A stretch of DNA of 56,678 nucleotides from JBCBSS01 sp039819065 (GTDB lineage: Bacteria; Bacteroidota; Bacteroidia; Cytophagales; Cyclobacteriaceae), in NCBI GenBank assembly GCA_039819065.1, contig JBCBSS010000028.1, forward strand, positions 1-56,678. The letters run 5' to 3'. Each line of letters starts with the position of its first letter. Within the stretch, counting starts at the first letter, position 1. Under the pieces are notes generated by a model. It did no database searches. It was not told where the DNA came from and saw nothing but the letters and a program-made list of their open reading frames with translations. Both the position numbers and the translations under genes were made by a program. Of the stretch, positions 1 to 7,900 are shown one piece after another.

Positions 1-40
1 TTACTTTCTTGGTTTGAGTTTGCTATAAAAATTCCATACG

Positions 41-253
41 CTAAGAAAGCAAAACAAAAAGTACCCCAGTAACAAACAGCGGATTATCATAATTTTTGGG
101 TTCAAAAAAGTATGACACTGACACAAGCCATGTCAAAAGACAAATGATATAATAAAAGTCTCTTGCAGTTCTGAAGCCTTTGCTTTTAAAAACTAATTTA
201 TCAGGATTGATTTCAGAGTAAGCTTCAAATATGGCTTCCTTAATAGCTAGCAA
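41..253 (-). CDS. Small hypothetical membrane protein, possibly frameshifted
   Basis: This 70-residue ORF has a charged N-terminal part (about residues 1-30) and two hydrophobic segments (about 34-50 and 57-70). I do not recognise a family. The ORF stops abruptly inside the second hydrophobic segment. In the adjacent frame an open path continues to a TAA at 1-3 and would add a plausible hydrophilic tail ending in SKLKPRK. The junction lies in T-rich runs around 41-62. The gene may therefore be frameshifted, a decayed copy, or affected by a homopolymer sequencing error. It lies beside repeat debris, which weakens the case for an intact gene. Confidence 0.35.
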   Translation of the reverse strand: MLAIKEAIFEAYSEINPDKLVFKSKGFRTARDFYYIICLLTWLVSVSYFFEPKNYDNPLFVTGVLFVLLS

Positions 254-299
254 CTGTTTCCTGTTTATTTAATTTTTCTGGCTCTTTCTCGCTCTCTTA

Positions 300-382
300 G
301 GTGTTGTTACCAAAGGATTATAGGTGGCCTTTTCAGATAACACTGAGATGGGTAAGATAGCAGTTTTGTTGGTGAAAACACC
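300..382. repeat. Dispersed repeat block, copy 1
   Basis: The block begins with GGTGTTGTTACCAA (300-313) and ends with TTGGTGAAAACACC (369-382), which are near-perfect reverse complements of each other. The second copy is at 743-853. Bases 356-381 are identical to 828-853 over 26 bases, and 301-319 matches 744-762 with one mismatch. Confidence 0.6.
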
Positions 383-496
383 AAAAAAGGCTTAAAGGCA
401 TAAAATAGAATGCCTCTCTCATCACCTGATCTTTGCCATAGTGGGGAGTCTTGTAGGGACGACCTGTCTATAGATTATCAATGTAGATATTTCTGT

Positions 497-659
497 AAGC
501 GCCGTAGGTGCGACCCACGACAAAAAGGTTATCTACCTAAAGGGATGAGTGGTCTAGCAATCTAAAGACCATCTCTCATTGATCGTCAGCTTCTGGTCAT
601 GGAATCAAGCATGTCCCCGTAGTTGGGCTCACTCATTTTGGGTCGCACCTACGGCGCTT
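497..659. repeat. 21-bp perfect inverted repeat with 121-bp interior
   Basis: Arm 497-517 (core GCGCCGTAGGTGCGACCC) is the exact reverse complement of arm 639-659. The interior includes a smaller hairpin with GGTCT and AGACC arms. No ORF with recognisable similarity lies between the arms. Such GC-rich paired arms in an AT-rich intergenic region are typical of REP/BIME-like or non-autonomous elements; the assignment is inference. Confidence 0.65.
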
Positions 660-695
660 GTTGGAATGGACAGATATAATAGGCTATCAACATGT

Positions 696-710
696 AGCCC
701 CTCTGGGGCT
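696..710. repeat. GC-rich palindrome AGCCCC-TCT-GGGGCT
   Basis: A perfect 6-bp stem (696-701 with 705-710) and a 3-base loop lie between the inverted repeat at 497-659 and the repeat block at 743-853. It resembles the compact palindrome of a REP element. There is no T-run after it, so it is unlikely to be an intrinsic terminator. Confidence 0.4.
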
Positions 711-742
711 GTTTCTAAGATGGATGTTTTTATACCCTCTTT

Positions 743-853
743 GGTGTTGTCACCAAAGGATTCTGAGTAACCCACAGTGTTCCTTGTTGGTTGCACCGAA
801 GTGGGGTAATTGTCTTCGATATTTTCAGATAGCAGTTTTGTTGGTGAAAACAC
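743..853. repeat. Dispersed repeat block, copy 2
   Basis: This copy is bounded by GGTGTTGTCACCAA (743-756) and TTGGTGAAAACAC (841-853) and matches the copy at 300-382 at both ends, including an exact 26-base identity (828-853). The interiors differ in length and sequence. Confidence 0.6.
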
Positions 854-994
854 GAACTAAGGCATAACGACAAAAGCGGATAGGTAGTGCTAGGGGCAGG
901 TGTGAAAAGGCCATGGTATCGTAATGTTTAACCTCAAGCTTTACTCTCAAAGCATAATATCTCAGAGACCAAGCCCGAGGTTAAATTTGCCAAA

Positions 995-1017
995 CGATAT
1001 GAAAAAAATTCATATCG
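995..1017. repeat. Perfect 9-bp hairpin
   Basis: CGATATGAA (995-1003) pairs with TTCATATCG (1009-1017) across five A residues. A second imperfect hairpin follows directly (GGCCAATT and AATTGACC). Both lie about 200 bases upstream of the YpdA-like gene. There is no T-run, so this could be a leader structure or repeat remnant. Confidence 0.35.
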
Positions 1018-1211
1018 GCCAATTTGTAATTGACCGTCGTGTTGATGATGATCGTCGAACACAAAAAGTTTTAAATGTTTATTAATAAAAGCTCACTTTT
1101 GCTTTATCATGCTAAACTTTTTGAGCTGCCTTTAATTTATTTGGAGGGCGATTGGGTGTGGGCGGATCTATTGGAAATCGATTCGCCAAATTTTATTGAC
1201 CATTTATTTAT

Positions 1212-2210
1212 ATGCTGGATATGGCAACAGATACGAATCAGAATCAAACCTACGACATCATCATCATTGGCGCGGGCCCAATAGGCCTAGCTTGCGGGAT
1301 AGAAGCCAAAAAAGCGGGCTTCTCATATACCATTATTGACAAAGGCTGCCTGGTCAATTCTTTATACAATTATCCATTGAATATGACCTTCTTTTCTACC
1401 TCGGAGAAGTTGGAGATTGGAGAGGTGCCTTTCATCTCGCATGGCAATAAACCCAATCGGTTCGAGGCGCTTGAGTACTATCGCAGAGTAAGTTCCAGCT
1501 GGGATCTGGATCTGAAGCTTTATGAGGGGGTTGAGTCAGTGGAGCCGACCGATTCGCACCACATCATTACCACCCGAAAAAGGCAGTACACGGCCAAGGC
1601 TGTTATTTTATCAACCGGCTTTTATGACTTGCCTTACATGATGGGAGTTGAGGGTGAAGACTTGCCCAAGGTAAAACACTACTATGATGAGCCTCACCCA
1701 TATTACAGACAGAATCTTATTGTGGTAGGAGCAGCCAACTCGGCCGTCGATGTTGCTTTGGAAACTTATAGGAAGGGTGCTAATGTAACTATGGTAGTGA
1801 GAGAATCTGAACTGACTAAGAGTGTGAAGTATTGGGTAAAACCTGATATAGAAAACCGTATTAAAGAAGGTTCGATTAACGCTTATTTCAATTCTACCAT
1901 AAAGAGAATTACACAAACCACAGTAGATATCGAAACACCAGATGGCGCACTCACACTAGACAACGATTATGTATTGGCCATGACTGGCTACAAGCCAGAT
2001 TTTAGTTTCATGGAGGATATGGGCATCATATTTAATGATGACGCCATGCATACACCACAATACGACGAGCAAACCAATGAAACCAATGTGCCTAACATTT
2101 ACCTGGCCGGTGTAGTCTGTGGGGGCTTACAAACCAATAAGTGGTTCATTGAAAACTCAAGGGTACATGCTGAGCTCATTATGACTGATCTGCAAAAGAA
2201 GTTCAAATAG
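1212..2210 (+). CDS. ypdA: YpdA-family flavoprotein disulfide reductase-like
   Basis: The 332-residue protein has the FAD-binding GAGPIG motif at residues 20-25, a conserved block with NYPLNMTFFSTSEKLEI (about 53-69), a second nucleotide-binding motif VVGAANSAVD (171-180) and a C-terminal FAD-contact region around NIYLAG (295-300). This order matches the YpdA family, whose characterised Firmicutes members are bacillithiol-disulfide reductases using NADPH. The Firmicutes motif GGGPCG carries a cysteine that is important there; here that position is isoleucine, so the mechanism or substrate may differ. Start 1212 was used, but ATG at 1221 is equally possible. The gene stands alone, behind repeat-rich DNA. 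Family call is good; the bacillithiol role is inference. Confidence 0.85.
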   Translation: MLDMATDTNQNQTYDIIIIGAGPIGLACGIEAKKAGFSYTIIDKGCLVNSLYNYPLNMTFFSTSEKLEIGEVPFISHGNKPNRFEALEYYRRVSSSWDLDLKLYEGVESVEPTDSHHIITTRKRQYTAKAVILSTGFYDLPYMMGVEGEDLPKVKHYYDEPHPYYRQNLIVVGAANSAVDVALETYRKGANVTMVVRESELTKSVKYWVKPDIENRIKEGSINAYFNSTIKRITQTTVDIETPDGALTLDNDYVLAMTGYKPDFSFMEDMGIIFNDDAMHTPQYDEQTNETNVPNIYLAGVVCGGLQTNKWFIENSRVHAELIMTDLQKKFK

Positions 2211-2368
2211 GAGTATAATCAGACGATGCTTAGAAGATCGGCGCACGAACAATAAAGCCGGTAAAATGCATATAGGGATAGACATTATATTGAAGTCTGT
2301 CGTTAACTTGAAGAGTGGTATTGTTGGTTTGATCTTTGAGTGAATTAAGAAAAAGTAAAACCTTAGAT

Positions 2369-3058
2369 ATGAAAAAGTTAACATTAATAGTAGCAATGGT
2401 CTGTGTTATAGGTCATGCTTACGCACAAATAGGCAAAAGCCAGGATGAAAAAGCCAACAGCACGCTTGAGAAGGCTACCATAGCCTTTGAAGACTTGATC
2501 GAATCACCTGATGTAGGTGTGCCTAAGAGTTTGTTGGAAAAGATGGAGGGCATAGTGGTCTTTCCCAAGGCTTTGAAAGTGGCGCTGGGGGTCGGTGGCC
2601 AGGGCGGAAGAGGCTTTGCTATGATCAAGAAGGAGGACGGCAAATGGAGCAATCCTTTTTTCATCAGTATGGGCGAAGGAAGTGTGGGAGCACAGATCGG
2701 CGTTCAGTCTTCTGATATTGTACTTATCTTCAAACGCAGGGAAAACATCATCAAGCTTGAAAACACGGAACTCACACTTGGAGGAGATGTAGGTATTGCA
2801 GCCGGCCCGGTGGGTAGAAACTCTTCTGTGAACACAGATATCGGGTTTGATGCGGAGATTTATTCCTATTCTAGAAGTAAAGGCCTGTATGCCGGTATCA
2901 GCCTGGAAGGCACCGTATTAGAATCGAATGATAAAGTCAATAAGGCCTTCTACGACAAAAATAGCATCACGATCAAAGACATTTTCTTCGACACGAAGAC
3001 TCCTTATAACGATAAAGTAGCCGCCTTTATCAAGATGTTGGTTAAAGCCACACGATAG
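2369..3058 (+). CDS. Exported SYLF-domain (lipid-binding) protein
   Basis: The protein of 229 residues starts with a clear signal peptide (MKKLTLIVAMVCVIGHAYAQ). The mature part has the SYLF/YSC84 pattern: IVVFPKALKVALGVGGQGG, then a segment with SMGEGSVGAQIGVQ and IVLIF, and the GGDVGIAAGPVGR block. Proteins with this domain bind membrane lipids; the bacterial role is poorly defined. The frame extends upstream to a TTG at 2336, but ATG at 2369 places the signal peptide at the N terminus and is preferred. It is not obviously in an operon. Confidence 0.85.
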   Translation: MKKLTLIVAMVCVIGHAYAQIGKSQDEKANSTLEKATIAFEDLIESPDVGVPKSLLEKMEGIVVFPKALKVALGVGGQGGRGFAMIKKEDGKWSNPFFISMGEGSVGAQIGVQSSDIVLIFKRRENIIKLENTELTLGGDVGIAAGPVGRNSSVNTDIGFDAEIYSYSRSKGLYAGISLEGTVLESNDKVNKAFYDKNSITIKDIFFDTKTPYNDKVAAFIKMLVKATR

Positions 3059-3452
3059 GCTTGCTCTTTAGTAGAAGTTGGGCTCACTTCTGCCCTTCTG
3101 GTCAGATATCTGGTTGGTCTCACCACTGTTCTAAGTGTTAGAATGGCATATATAGAGGTGTTTTTTGACTGCAAATAGTCATATTTTTTCAAAAACTTTA
3201 AAAAAAATAATTTTTTAAAATATCTATCCGTTTCGGTCGACTATAGCAAAAATTCTAAAAATCAAACAACTGACTCGCCGTAAATTATAAGAGGAATTAG
3301 GGATGGTGTTAGAAAAACTGCAAGTATCCTAATACACTTTTGTTATTCACGAGAATTCTGGTTAGTTTCTATATCGGATAATCACCAAACACAAGAACGG
3401 TTTTGGTTGTTATCCTCCACACCATCATGATGTATCGGGAGATAGAAAGCCT
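3059..3452. other. Intergenic region with A/T tract and long hairpin
   Basis: No gene was found in these 394 bases. The region contains a very A/T-rich tract at about 3188-3222 and a long imperfect hairpin at 3376-3415 close to the start of the PAS-GAF gene. Short inverted pieces GATGGTGT (3302-3309) and ACACCATC (about 3420-3427) bracket the hairpin. Confidence 0.4.
3376..3415 (+). promoter_or_regulatory. Leader hairpin upstream of the PAS-GAF gene
   Basis: GGATAATCACCAAA (3376-3389) pairs with TTTGGTTGTTATCC (3402-3415) at 12 of 14 positions across a 12-base loop. It ends 37 bases before the ATG at 3453. No T-run follows, so it is not a standard terminator. It could be an mRNA leader structure or a protein-binding palindrome. 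Confidence 0.35.
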
Positions 3453-4658
3453 ATGGGGTTAGTGAAACATAGTGATAAGGAGAAATTCGAAAAGATATTC
3501 GAGTGTTCTAACGATGCCATCCTAATCGTACATCCTGATTCTCATTTCATTGTAGACTCCAATCCGGCTGCCACACGAATGCTCGGCTACAGCAAGGAGG
3601 AATTATTACGCATGCCTTTAATGATGGTTCACCCGGAAGACATCTTCGAATACAATAGGTTCGCGGATGAAGTTTGTGATTGCGGCAGGGGGTGGACTGA
3701 CCAGTTCTGCTTTACCACCAAAGATGGCGATAATATCAGCGTAGAGATTTCCGCCTCACTAATCCAGATGGGGGATGAGCATTATATCCTGGAAATCGTA
3801 AGGGACGTATCTGGCCGCTTCAGTGCTGAAGAGGCACTCAAGCAGCGCATCAAACTGGAAAAGCTCGTTTCTACGGTTTCCACTGAGTTCTTGCAACTGG
3901 AATCAGACCAATTAGACATCTTGATCAATAATGCACTGGCAGAAATTGGAAAGCATGCCAAAGTGGACCGATGCTATGTGTATAGAAAACGATCACCGAA
4001 CGATAAGTTGGTATGTACTAATGAATGGGTTTCTGAGGGTATCCCGAGCATGATCAACGTCCAAAACTCGAAAGCCAGTAAAAACTTCTGGTGGGTACAC
4101 CAGCAACTCTACGAGTTCAAAACAGTACATATCCCGGATATAGAAAAGCTGCCAAATGATGAAAATGCCATCACGCTTAGGGCGAACCTGGCCTCGATGA
4201 ACATCAAGTCTACATTATCCGTGCCCATGCATTACAGCGATAAGCTGATTGGGTTTTTGGGATTTGACAATATCCGCCACAAAAAACACTGGCACGAGGA
4301 GGATATCTCCCTTCTCAAAGTAATCGGCGAAGTCTTTGTCAACGCCATCAATCGTAAGAAAGCCGATGACAAGTTAAAGCGTGTCAACTCCAAGCTCGCC
4401 AACTTAAATGAACAGCTTGAGCAAAAGGTATTTGAGAGAAGCGAAGAGATCATTCGGCAGAATGAAAAACTCACCAATTATGCCTACTACAACGCCCACA
4501 AATTGAGAGGACCCCTTGCAAGATTGCTAGGGCTAGTCAATCTCGTGCGCAGTGAATATGTCAGTTCTGAGGAGCTACCGGATGTGATGAAGAAGATAGA
4601 AGATGCCGGTTTGGAATTGGATGACATTGTAAAGGAGATTAATAAGATATTGGCTTAA
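3453..4658 (+). CDS. PAS-GAF sensor protein ending in an H-box without kinase domain
   Basis: The 401-residue cytoplasmic protein has a PAS domain (about 10-120, with NDAILIVHPD and the MLGYSKEELL block), a GAF domain (about 135-300, ending VIGEVFVNAIN), a coiled coil (about 300-345) and a short dimerisation-like segment NAHKLRGPLARLLG with H349. This resembles the H-box of histidine kinases (SHELRTPL), but the protein ends at 401 with no HATPase_c domain (no N, G1 or G2 boxes). It cannot autophosphorylate by itself. It may be phosphorylated by another kinase or work only as a dimerising sensor. The downstream gene is unrelated. Confidence 0.8.
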   Translation: MGLVKHSDKEKFEKIFECSNDAILIVHPDSHFIVDSNPAATRMLGYSKEELLRMPLMMVHPEDIFEYNRFADEVCDCGRGWTDQFCFTTKDGDNISVEISASLIQMGDEHYILEIVRDVSGRFSAEEALKQRIKLEKLVSTVSTEFLQLESDQLDILINNALAEIGKHAKVDRCYVYRKRSPNDKLVCTNEWVSEGIPSMINVQNSKASKNFWWVHQQLYEFKTVHIPDIEKLPNDENAITLRANLASMNIKSTLSVPMHYSDKLIGFLGFDNIRHKKHWHEEDISLLKVIGEVFVNAINRKKADDKLKRVNSKLANLNEQLEQKVFERSEEIIRQNEKLTNYAYYNAHKLRGPLARLLGLVNLVRSEYVSSEELPDVMKKIEDAGLELDDIVKEINKILA

Positions 4659-4731
4659 TTAATCAAAACACTTTACTAAGACCCAAACCTTTTCTGAAGA
4701 CTTTCGTTTGCTTTAGAAGTTTGTGTTATTA

Positions 4732-4748
4732 ACTTTGAATCTCAAAGT
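4732..4748 (+). promoter_or_regulatory. Putative operator 1 of the CreD cluster
   Basis: ACTTTGA-ATC-TCAAAGT is a perfect 7-bp palindrome ending 9 bases before the ATG at 4758. It runs into TACTTTTA (4748-4755), a degenerate Bacteroidota -7 element, with TTTG at 4720-4723. A nearly identical site lies at 5712-5728. The regulator encoded at 5378-5686 is the obvious candidate to bind it (inference). Confidence 0.6.
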
Positions 4749-4757
4749 ACTTTTAAA

Positions 4758-5381
4758 ATGAAGAAAGAAGCGGACTACCTCAGCGACATTTCAGAGATAC
4801 GCTCTATCATGGAGCGGTCTTCCCGTTTTATTTCCCTAAGCGGCCTATCCGGTGTTTTAGCTGGTGTGTATGCATTGATTGGAGCTTACGCGGCATATAA
4901 GATTCTTTACACTGAAGATGACACTGTTTATGATGCTTTCACTATTGGGCAGCATTCCGGAAGATTCATTCTGCTGACATTAGATGGGCTGATAGTACTT
5001 GGGCTAGCGGTTGGTACTGGTGCTTTTCTTTCCGTTCGAAGAGCTAAACAACAACAGCAAAGTATTTGGGATGAATCGGCTAAAAGACTTTTGATCAATT
5101 TGCTTATACCGTTGGTCACTGGCGGTGTTTTTGTCTTGCTTCTTTATCTTCGAGACTACTACTCATTGATCATACCCGCTACTTTGATATTCTACGGATT
5201 GTCTTTGATCAACGCAAGTAAATATACCCTGACGGATATTCGCTATCTGGGTTTCTCTGAAATCGCATTGGGTTTAATAGCCGCTTATTTCTATGGCTAT
5301 GGGTTACTGTTCTGGGTGGTTGGATTCGGTGTGCTACACATTGTGTATGGCGCTCTGATGTATTTTAAATACGAAAAGTGA
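4758..5381 (+). CDS. Multi-pass membrane protein of the CreD cluster
   Basis: The 207-residue protein has about six hydrophobic segments (roughly 27-50, 70-93, 110-130, 134-152, 162-180 and 184-203) and a short soluble N terminus. I do not recognise a named family. Its stop overlaps the GTG start of the winged-helix regulator (GTGA, 5378-5381), so the two are translationally coupled. A palindrome sits directly upstream. The arrangement suggests a membrane sensor or partner of the regulator, but this is inference from context. Confidence 0.75.
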   Translation: MKKEADYLSDISEIRSIMERSSRFISLSGLSGVLAGVYALIGAYAAYKILYTEDDTVYDAFTIGQHSGRFILLTLDGLIVLGLAVGTGAFLSVRRAKQQQQSIWDESAKRLLINLLIPLVTGGVFVLLLYLRDYYSLIIPATLIFYGLSLINASKYTLTDIRYLGFSEIALGLIAAYFYGYGLLFWVVGFGVLHIVYGALMYFKYEK

Positions 5382-5686
5382 AAAACCATATACATAAACT
5401 CAATAAGGCTTTTGAGAACCGAGTCAGGTTAGGCGTCATGTCAGCGTTAATGGTCAACGAATATTTGGATTTCAATGCGTTGAAGGAGTTGTTGGGCGTC
5501 ACTGATGGCAACCTGGCCAGTCACCTTAAGGCCTTGGAAAAGGAAGAATTTGTAGCGGTCAAGAAGACATTTATCGGTAGAAAACCCAATACAAAATATG
5601 GGGCTACCGCTTCTGGTAAGCAAGCTTTCAATGAACACTTAAATGCCCTTGAGGCACTAATCAATCAACAGCATGGAAAAAAATAG
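5378..5686 (+). CDS. Winged-helix transcriptional regulator
   Basis: The 102-residue protein has a compact winged helix: NRVRLGVMSALMVNEYLDFNALKELLG, a recognition helix around DGNLASHLKALEKEEFVAVKK, a wing (FIGRKPNTKYGATASG) and a C-terminal helix. This is the short MarR/ArsR-like HTH_34 type. The start is GTG at 5378, overlapping the preceding stop; no ATG precedes the conserved part. It is co-transcribed with the membrane protein and followed by the ferritin-like and creD genes. It probably represses through the palindromes at 4732 and 5712, so it would regulate its own operon and the next one. Confidence 0.82.
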   Translation: MKNHIHKLNKAFENRVRLGVMSALMVNEYLDFNALKELLGVTDGNLASHLKALEKEEFVAVKKTFIGRKPNTKYGATASGKQAFNEHLNALEALINQQHGKK

Positions 5687-5711
5687 CAACGCATTTTTTA
5701 TTTGTCTATTC

Positions 5712-5728
5712 ACTTTGAATTACAAAGT
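5712..5728 (+). promoter_or_regulatory. Putative operator 2 of the CreD cluster
   Basis: ACTTTGA-ATT-ACAAAGT is a near-perfect palindrome (6 of 7 pairs) 24 bases before the ATG at 5753. It matches the site at 4732-4748 at 15 of 17 positions, and the following bases TACTTT are also identical. TTTG at 5701-5704 has almost the same distance to TACTTT as in site 1 (23 versus 24 bases). Confidence 0.6.
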
Positions 5729-5752
5729 ACTTTCTAGCGAAACACTCTAATC

Positions 5753-6517
5753 ATGAACTTTCAAAATTGGATCACCTATTTCAAATCAAATCGTGAGAAT
5801 TTCAGCCACATCAGTTGGAATATCAATGACAAACTCACCTTCCAGGAAAAAAGTATCATCGCCAAATCTGTGCAGCAATTCCAGCGTGGCGAAGGCTCTG
5901 AAGGGCTCAACTGGATCAAGAGTGCAGAACGATATTTTTCTAAAATGGAAGATAAGAGTTATGTAGAAGCACTCAAGCTATTCATCAAAGAAGAGCAGCG
6001 CCATTCGGAGGTTCTGGGCAAAATGATGAACGCCAATCTCATCCCTAAGATCGAGGCCCATTGGATGGACAATCTATTCAGAAGGGTTAGGAAGTATACC
6101 AATCTGGAATATGAAATCACCATTCTCATTACGGCAGAATTCATTGCCACGGTTTACTATGATGCTTTGGCTAAAGCTGTCAAATCACCATTAGTGAAAG
6201 ACTTATGCGCTCAAATCCTAAAAGACGAAGCCCAACACCTGGCATTCCAGTCAGAAGCACTAAGGTTTATTAAGCAAAGACAAAGTTTATTGGGCAGAAT
6301 ATTCAATCGCGCTTTCCACCATGCATTGGTACCCATCACGATCGCATTGGTTTGGGCCGAGCATAGGCAGGTGCTAAAAGCAGGTGGATACGATTTCAAG
6401 ACATATGCTAAGCAAATCTGGCATGTTTACAGAACCACTATCCCTATCACCGCAGGTGAGGAACTCGCACAATCAATGACCGAGAAAAAACTATCTACAT
6501 CTACCGCCAGTCAATAA
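5753..6517 (+). CDS. Ferritin-like diiron-type protein
   Basis: The 254-residue soluble protein has an alpha-helical ferritin-like pattern with paired metal-ligand motifs: KEEQRH (E81..H84), TAEF (E129), KDEAQH (E159..H162) and a possible E50 in the first helix. This agrees with a carboxylate-bridged diiron centre. The C-terminal 70 residues are less conserved-looking. It ends 4 bases before creD, so the two form one transcription unit under the palindrome at 5712. The enzymatic activity is unknown; oxidase, hydroxylase or iron/peroxide handling are possible. Confidence 0.7.
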   Translation: MNFQNWITYFKSNRENFSHISWNINDKLTFQEKSIIAKSVQQFQRGEGSEGLNWIKSAERYFSKMEDKSYVEALKLFIKEEQRHSEVLGKMMNANLIPKIEAHWMDNLFRRVRKYTNLEYEITILITAEFIATVYYDALAKAVKSPLVKDLCAQILKDEAQHLAFQSEALRFIKQRQSLLGRIFNRAFHHALVPITIALVWAEHRQVLKAGGYDFKTYAKQIWHVYRTTIPITAGEELAQSMTEKKLSTSTASQ

Positions 6518-6521
6518 TCAC

Positions 6522-7883
6522 ATGGAAACAACACCGAACAACACCATCGAACAGATCAATCAGCGTGTAAAAAGCTCTATCACGTTGAAGTTGGTATCTA
6601 TTGCTGTACTGACATTGCTACTATTGATACCAGCGACCATGATCAAGTCATTGATCACAGAAAGAGAGCTTTATAGGGACGATGCTACCGTTGATATCAC
6701 TTCTCGCTGGGGAGGATCTCAATCGGTAGCTGGCCCTATTCTGACCGTACCGTACCGCACATTTACACAACGTCATAATGGAGAGGTTTTAGAAAGCATT
6801 AAGTATGCTCATTTCCTGCCCAAGCAACTGGAAATCTCGGGACAAATGGATCCTCAAATCAGAAAACGTAACATTTATGAGGTTGTACTTTATGGCGCTT
6901 ACTTAAATTTCCAAGGGCAATTTGAACAGCCTGATTTCTCCAATTGGAAAATTGATCCGGCAGCCATTCTGTGGGAAGATGCCTTTCTATCCTTTGGTAT
7001 CAGTGACATGTCAGGCATCAAAAAATACATAGACCTGAATTGGAGTAATCAAAAAAGGAGATTTGAGCCTGGGCTCACGGTAAGAGAAGTCGTGCGCTCC
7101 GGGGTGACCACCAGGGTTCCAGTAAACAATGACTCTATTCCAAGTACCTATAATTTCCAATTCAATGTAGAACTGAATGGTAGCGAATTGCTCAGCTTCA
7201 TCCCGCTAGGGCAGGAAACGAGTGTGAAGATGCGTTCTACCTGGAAAGACCCAAGCTTTGGCGGGGCTTTTCTACCGGACAAGCCAGAAACATCAGCAGA
7301 CGGGTTCTATGCCGAATGGAACCTGCTTGATCTCAATAGGGATTACCCTCAACAATGGCTCGGCAGTACAGCTGAAATCAATGACTCTGCCTTTGGAGTA
7401 GAACTGATTCTACCGGTGGACGAGTATCAAAAAAACATGCGCTCTGCTAAATATGCTTTACTGGTGATTGCGCTCACTTTTCTGGTTTTCTTCCTGGTAG
7501 AATTGCTTAACAAAAAGCGGTTTCACCCCATCCAATATGTGATGGTCGGGCTAGCCATTACCTTGTTCTATGCACTGCTGCTTTCAATGACAGAACATCT
7601 GGGCTTCAACCTCGCCTACATGGCATCTGCTGCTATGATCACGGTGCTGGTAGGGTTTTATGCGTCATACATGTTCAAAAGCAAAGTGCTTACAGGGCTA
7701 TTGTCCATGTTCATGGTATTGATATACGCCTTCATATTCATCATACTACAGATGCAGGATTTCTCATTGTTGGTAGGCAGCCTTGGTTTGTTTGTCGCAC
7801 TGGCAGTGACGATGTACCTGTCTCGAAACATTGATTGGTATCAAATCGGCAAAAAGCAAGTGTCCAACACCAACATGACTTGA
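6522..7883 (+). CDS. creD: CreD-family inner-membrane protein
   Basis: The 453-residue protein has one N-terminal membrane helix (about 22-42), a periplasmic region of about 260 residues with the family block SRWGGSQSVAGPILTVPYR, and a C-terminal bundle of about five helices beginning near residue 308. This is the CreD (colicin tolerance/cell envelope integrity) architecture. In enterobacteria creD belongs to the CreBC regulon; here it follows a ferritin-like gene and a winged-helix regulator instead, so control must be different. Its mechanism is unknown. Confidence 0.9.
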   Translation: METTPNNTIEQINQRVKSSITLKLVSIAVLTLLLLIPATMIKSLITERELYRDDATVDITSRWGGSQSVAGPILTVPYRTFTQRHNGEVLESIKYAHFLPKQLEISGQMDPQIRKRNIYEVVLYGAYLNFQGQFEQPDFSNWKIDPAAILWEDAFLSFGISDMSGIKKYIDLNWSNQKRRFEPGLTVREVVRSGVTTRVPVNNDSIPSTYNFQFNVELNGSELLSFIPLGQETSVKMRSTWKDPSFGGAFLPDKPETSADGFYAEWNLLDLNRDYPQQWLGSTAEINDSAFGVELILPVDEYQKNMRSAKYALLVIALTFLVFFLVELLNKKRFHPIQYVMVGLAITLFYALLLSMTEHLGFNLAYMASAAMITVLVGFYASYMFKSKVLTGLLSMFMVLIYAFIFIILQMQDFSLLVGSLGLFVALAVTMYLSRNIDWYQIGKKQVSNTNMT

Positions 7884-7900
7884 TATGATGTGATCCAATC

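Larger units (their letters stand above)
254..1211. other. Gene-free region of mosaic repeats and hairpins
   Basis: About 950 bases carry no convincing gene; the small ORFs here lie across repeats and overlap each other on both strands. The stretch contains a 21-bp perfect inverted repeat (497-517 and 639-659), an exact 26-base direct repeat (356-381 and 828-853), a second near-identical direct repeat (301-319 and 744-762), and several hairpins (696-710, 995-1017). This pattern resembles dispersed REP-like or MITE-like debris rather than coding DNA. Confidence 0.6.

Noticed and set aside
629..853. 74-codon minus-strand ORF and overlapping plus-strand ORFs in the left repeat region
   Set aside because: They coincide with repeat arms and palindromes, overlap one another on both strands and have no recognisable protein features.
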